64,000 nt of DNA. Origin: Nocardioides flavus (ex Wang et al. 2016) (lineage in GTDB: Bacteria; Actinomycetota; Actinomycetes; Propionibacteriales; Nocardioidaceae). The stretch lies in assembly GCF_014653115.1 (NCBI RefSeq), contig NZ_BNAD01000014.1:1-64000 (forward strand). Direction: 5' to 3'. Below are positions 63,889 to 64,000 of the stretch, in pieces (position 1 is the first letter of the stretch; every line of letters begins with the position of its first letter). Below the pieces are notes generated by a model. The model ran no database searches. It was not told the DNA's origin and saw nothing but the letters and a program-made list of their open reading frames with translations. The position numbers and the translations under genes were made by a program.

Positions 63889-64000
63889 TCAGCGCACGCG
63901 GTCGAGGGTGACCACCCGCACCCCGCCGGCCAGGTCGACCTGGTCGACGTGCTCGAAGCGGGCGTGGGCGAACGGCCCCTCGAAGAGACGCTTGCCGTCA
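63889..64000 (-). CDS. Partial gene, C-terminal 37 residues; not identified
   Basis: The minus strand is open from the right edge to a TGA at 63891-63889. The residues read GKRLFEGPF, then [14 protein letters not shown], ending in a basic-aspartate [10 protein letters not shown]. The pattern resembles the end of RibD/dihydrofolate-reductase-like proteins, but the piece is too short to decide. It lies 43 bases after the uvrB start on the same strand. Confidence 0.45.
   Translation of the reverse strand, partial: DGKRLFEGPFAHARFEHVDQVDLAGGVRVVTLDRVR

Noticed and set aside
61431..63911. Open frame of about 826 codons on the plus strand over uvrB
   Set aside because: A shadow of uvrB; there is no start signal and no domain.

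Overview
The window is very GC-rich, densely coded DNA from an actinobacterium. Gene content and order fit the Propionibacteriales, and a Nocardioides-like organism is most likely. Support comes from RbpA, WhiA, SufR with a SUF operon, OpcA, mycothiol-type enzymes, 13E12-type DUF222/HNH nucleases and many leaderless promoters. This is a chromosomal core region with accessory genes between the conserved blocks. No rRNA, tRNA, CRISPR or replication origin was seen, and no gap between genes exceeds 300 bases (the longest are about 200-240 bases).

Layout, left to right. 1-120: the edge of a probable IS30-like insertion sequence. 138-3608: acVLRF1 release factor, NYN nuclease, ASCH protein, nucleotidyltransferase, secreted beta-propeller. 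3637-10312: a complete minus-strand iron-sulfur operon sufR-sufB-sufD-Rieske ferredoxin-sufC-sufS-sufU-sufT, with a SufR-type operator at its head. 10402-12235: a DrrAB-type ABC exporter whose ATPase is broken by a one-base frameshift at the Q-loop. 12355-15372: a secreted subtilase. 15610-19264: ABC exporter plus ctaA, facing ctaB. 19468-27565: the pentose-phosphate/glycolysis operon tkt-tal-pgi-zwf-opcA-pgl, translationally coupled from tal onward. 27570-28713: a DUF559/AbiEi-like gene bracketed by perfect 27-bp inverted repeats. 28719-32421: rbpA, secG and the gap-pgk-tpiA operon. 32598-37488: whiA-yvcK-rapZ-uvrC. 37550-41084: a Tat-lipoprotein Rieske protein and uvrA with a LexA box. 41248-43368: mycothiol-dependent isomerase, metallo-beta-lactamase hydrolase and a thioredoxin-rhodanese fusion.

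From 43405 to 53935 the content is more accessory. It holds a small exported protein with phased upstream repeats, three sulfotransferases (two close paralogues around an inverted third), an M43 metalloprotease, a dienelactone hydrolase, a secretion-signal-free nuclease, a NUDIX enzyme, a DUF222/HNH nuclease with its own LexA-like box over the start codon, and two antibiotic-resistance-like enzymes (ANT and APH). 53932-57672 holds a methyltransferase facing an overlapping glycosyltransferase-methyltransferase-toroid operon. 57700-63845 holds ferredoxin-NADP reductase, two Mce-associated-type membrane proteins, an ion channel with an unusual selectivity filter, a hemerythrin, a DUF1707 membrane protein and uvrB. 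A partial gene runs off the right edge.

The genes fit together as central carbon flux (glycolysis plus NADPH supply), Fe-S assembly and redox housekeeping, haem A synthesis, and all three UvrABC excision-repair subunits. The most noteworthy signals are the paired SOS boxes (uvrA and the DUF222 nuclease), the inverted-repeat-bracketed DUF559 gene, the Q-loop frameshift, the phased repeats at 43946-43976, the operator-like dyad at gap, and an unusually consistent set of leaderless promoters.
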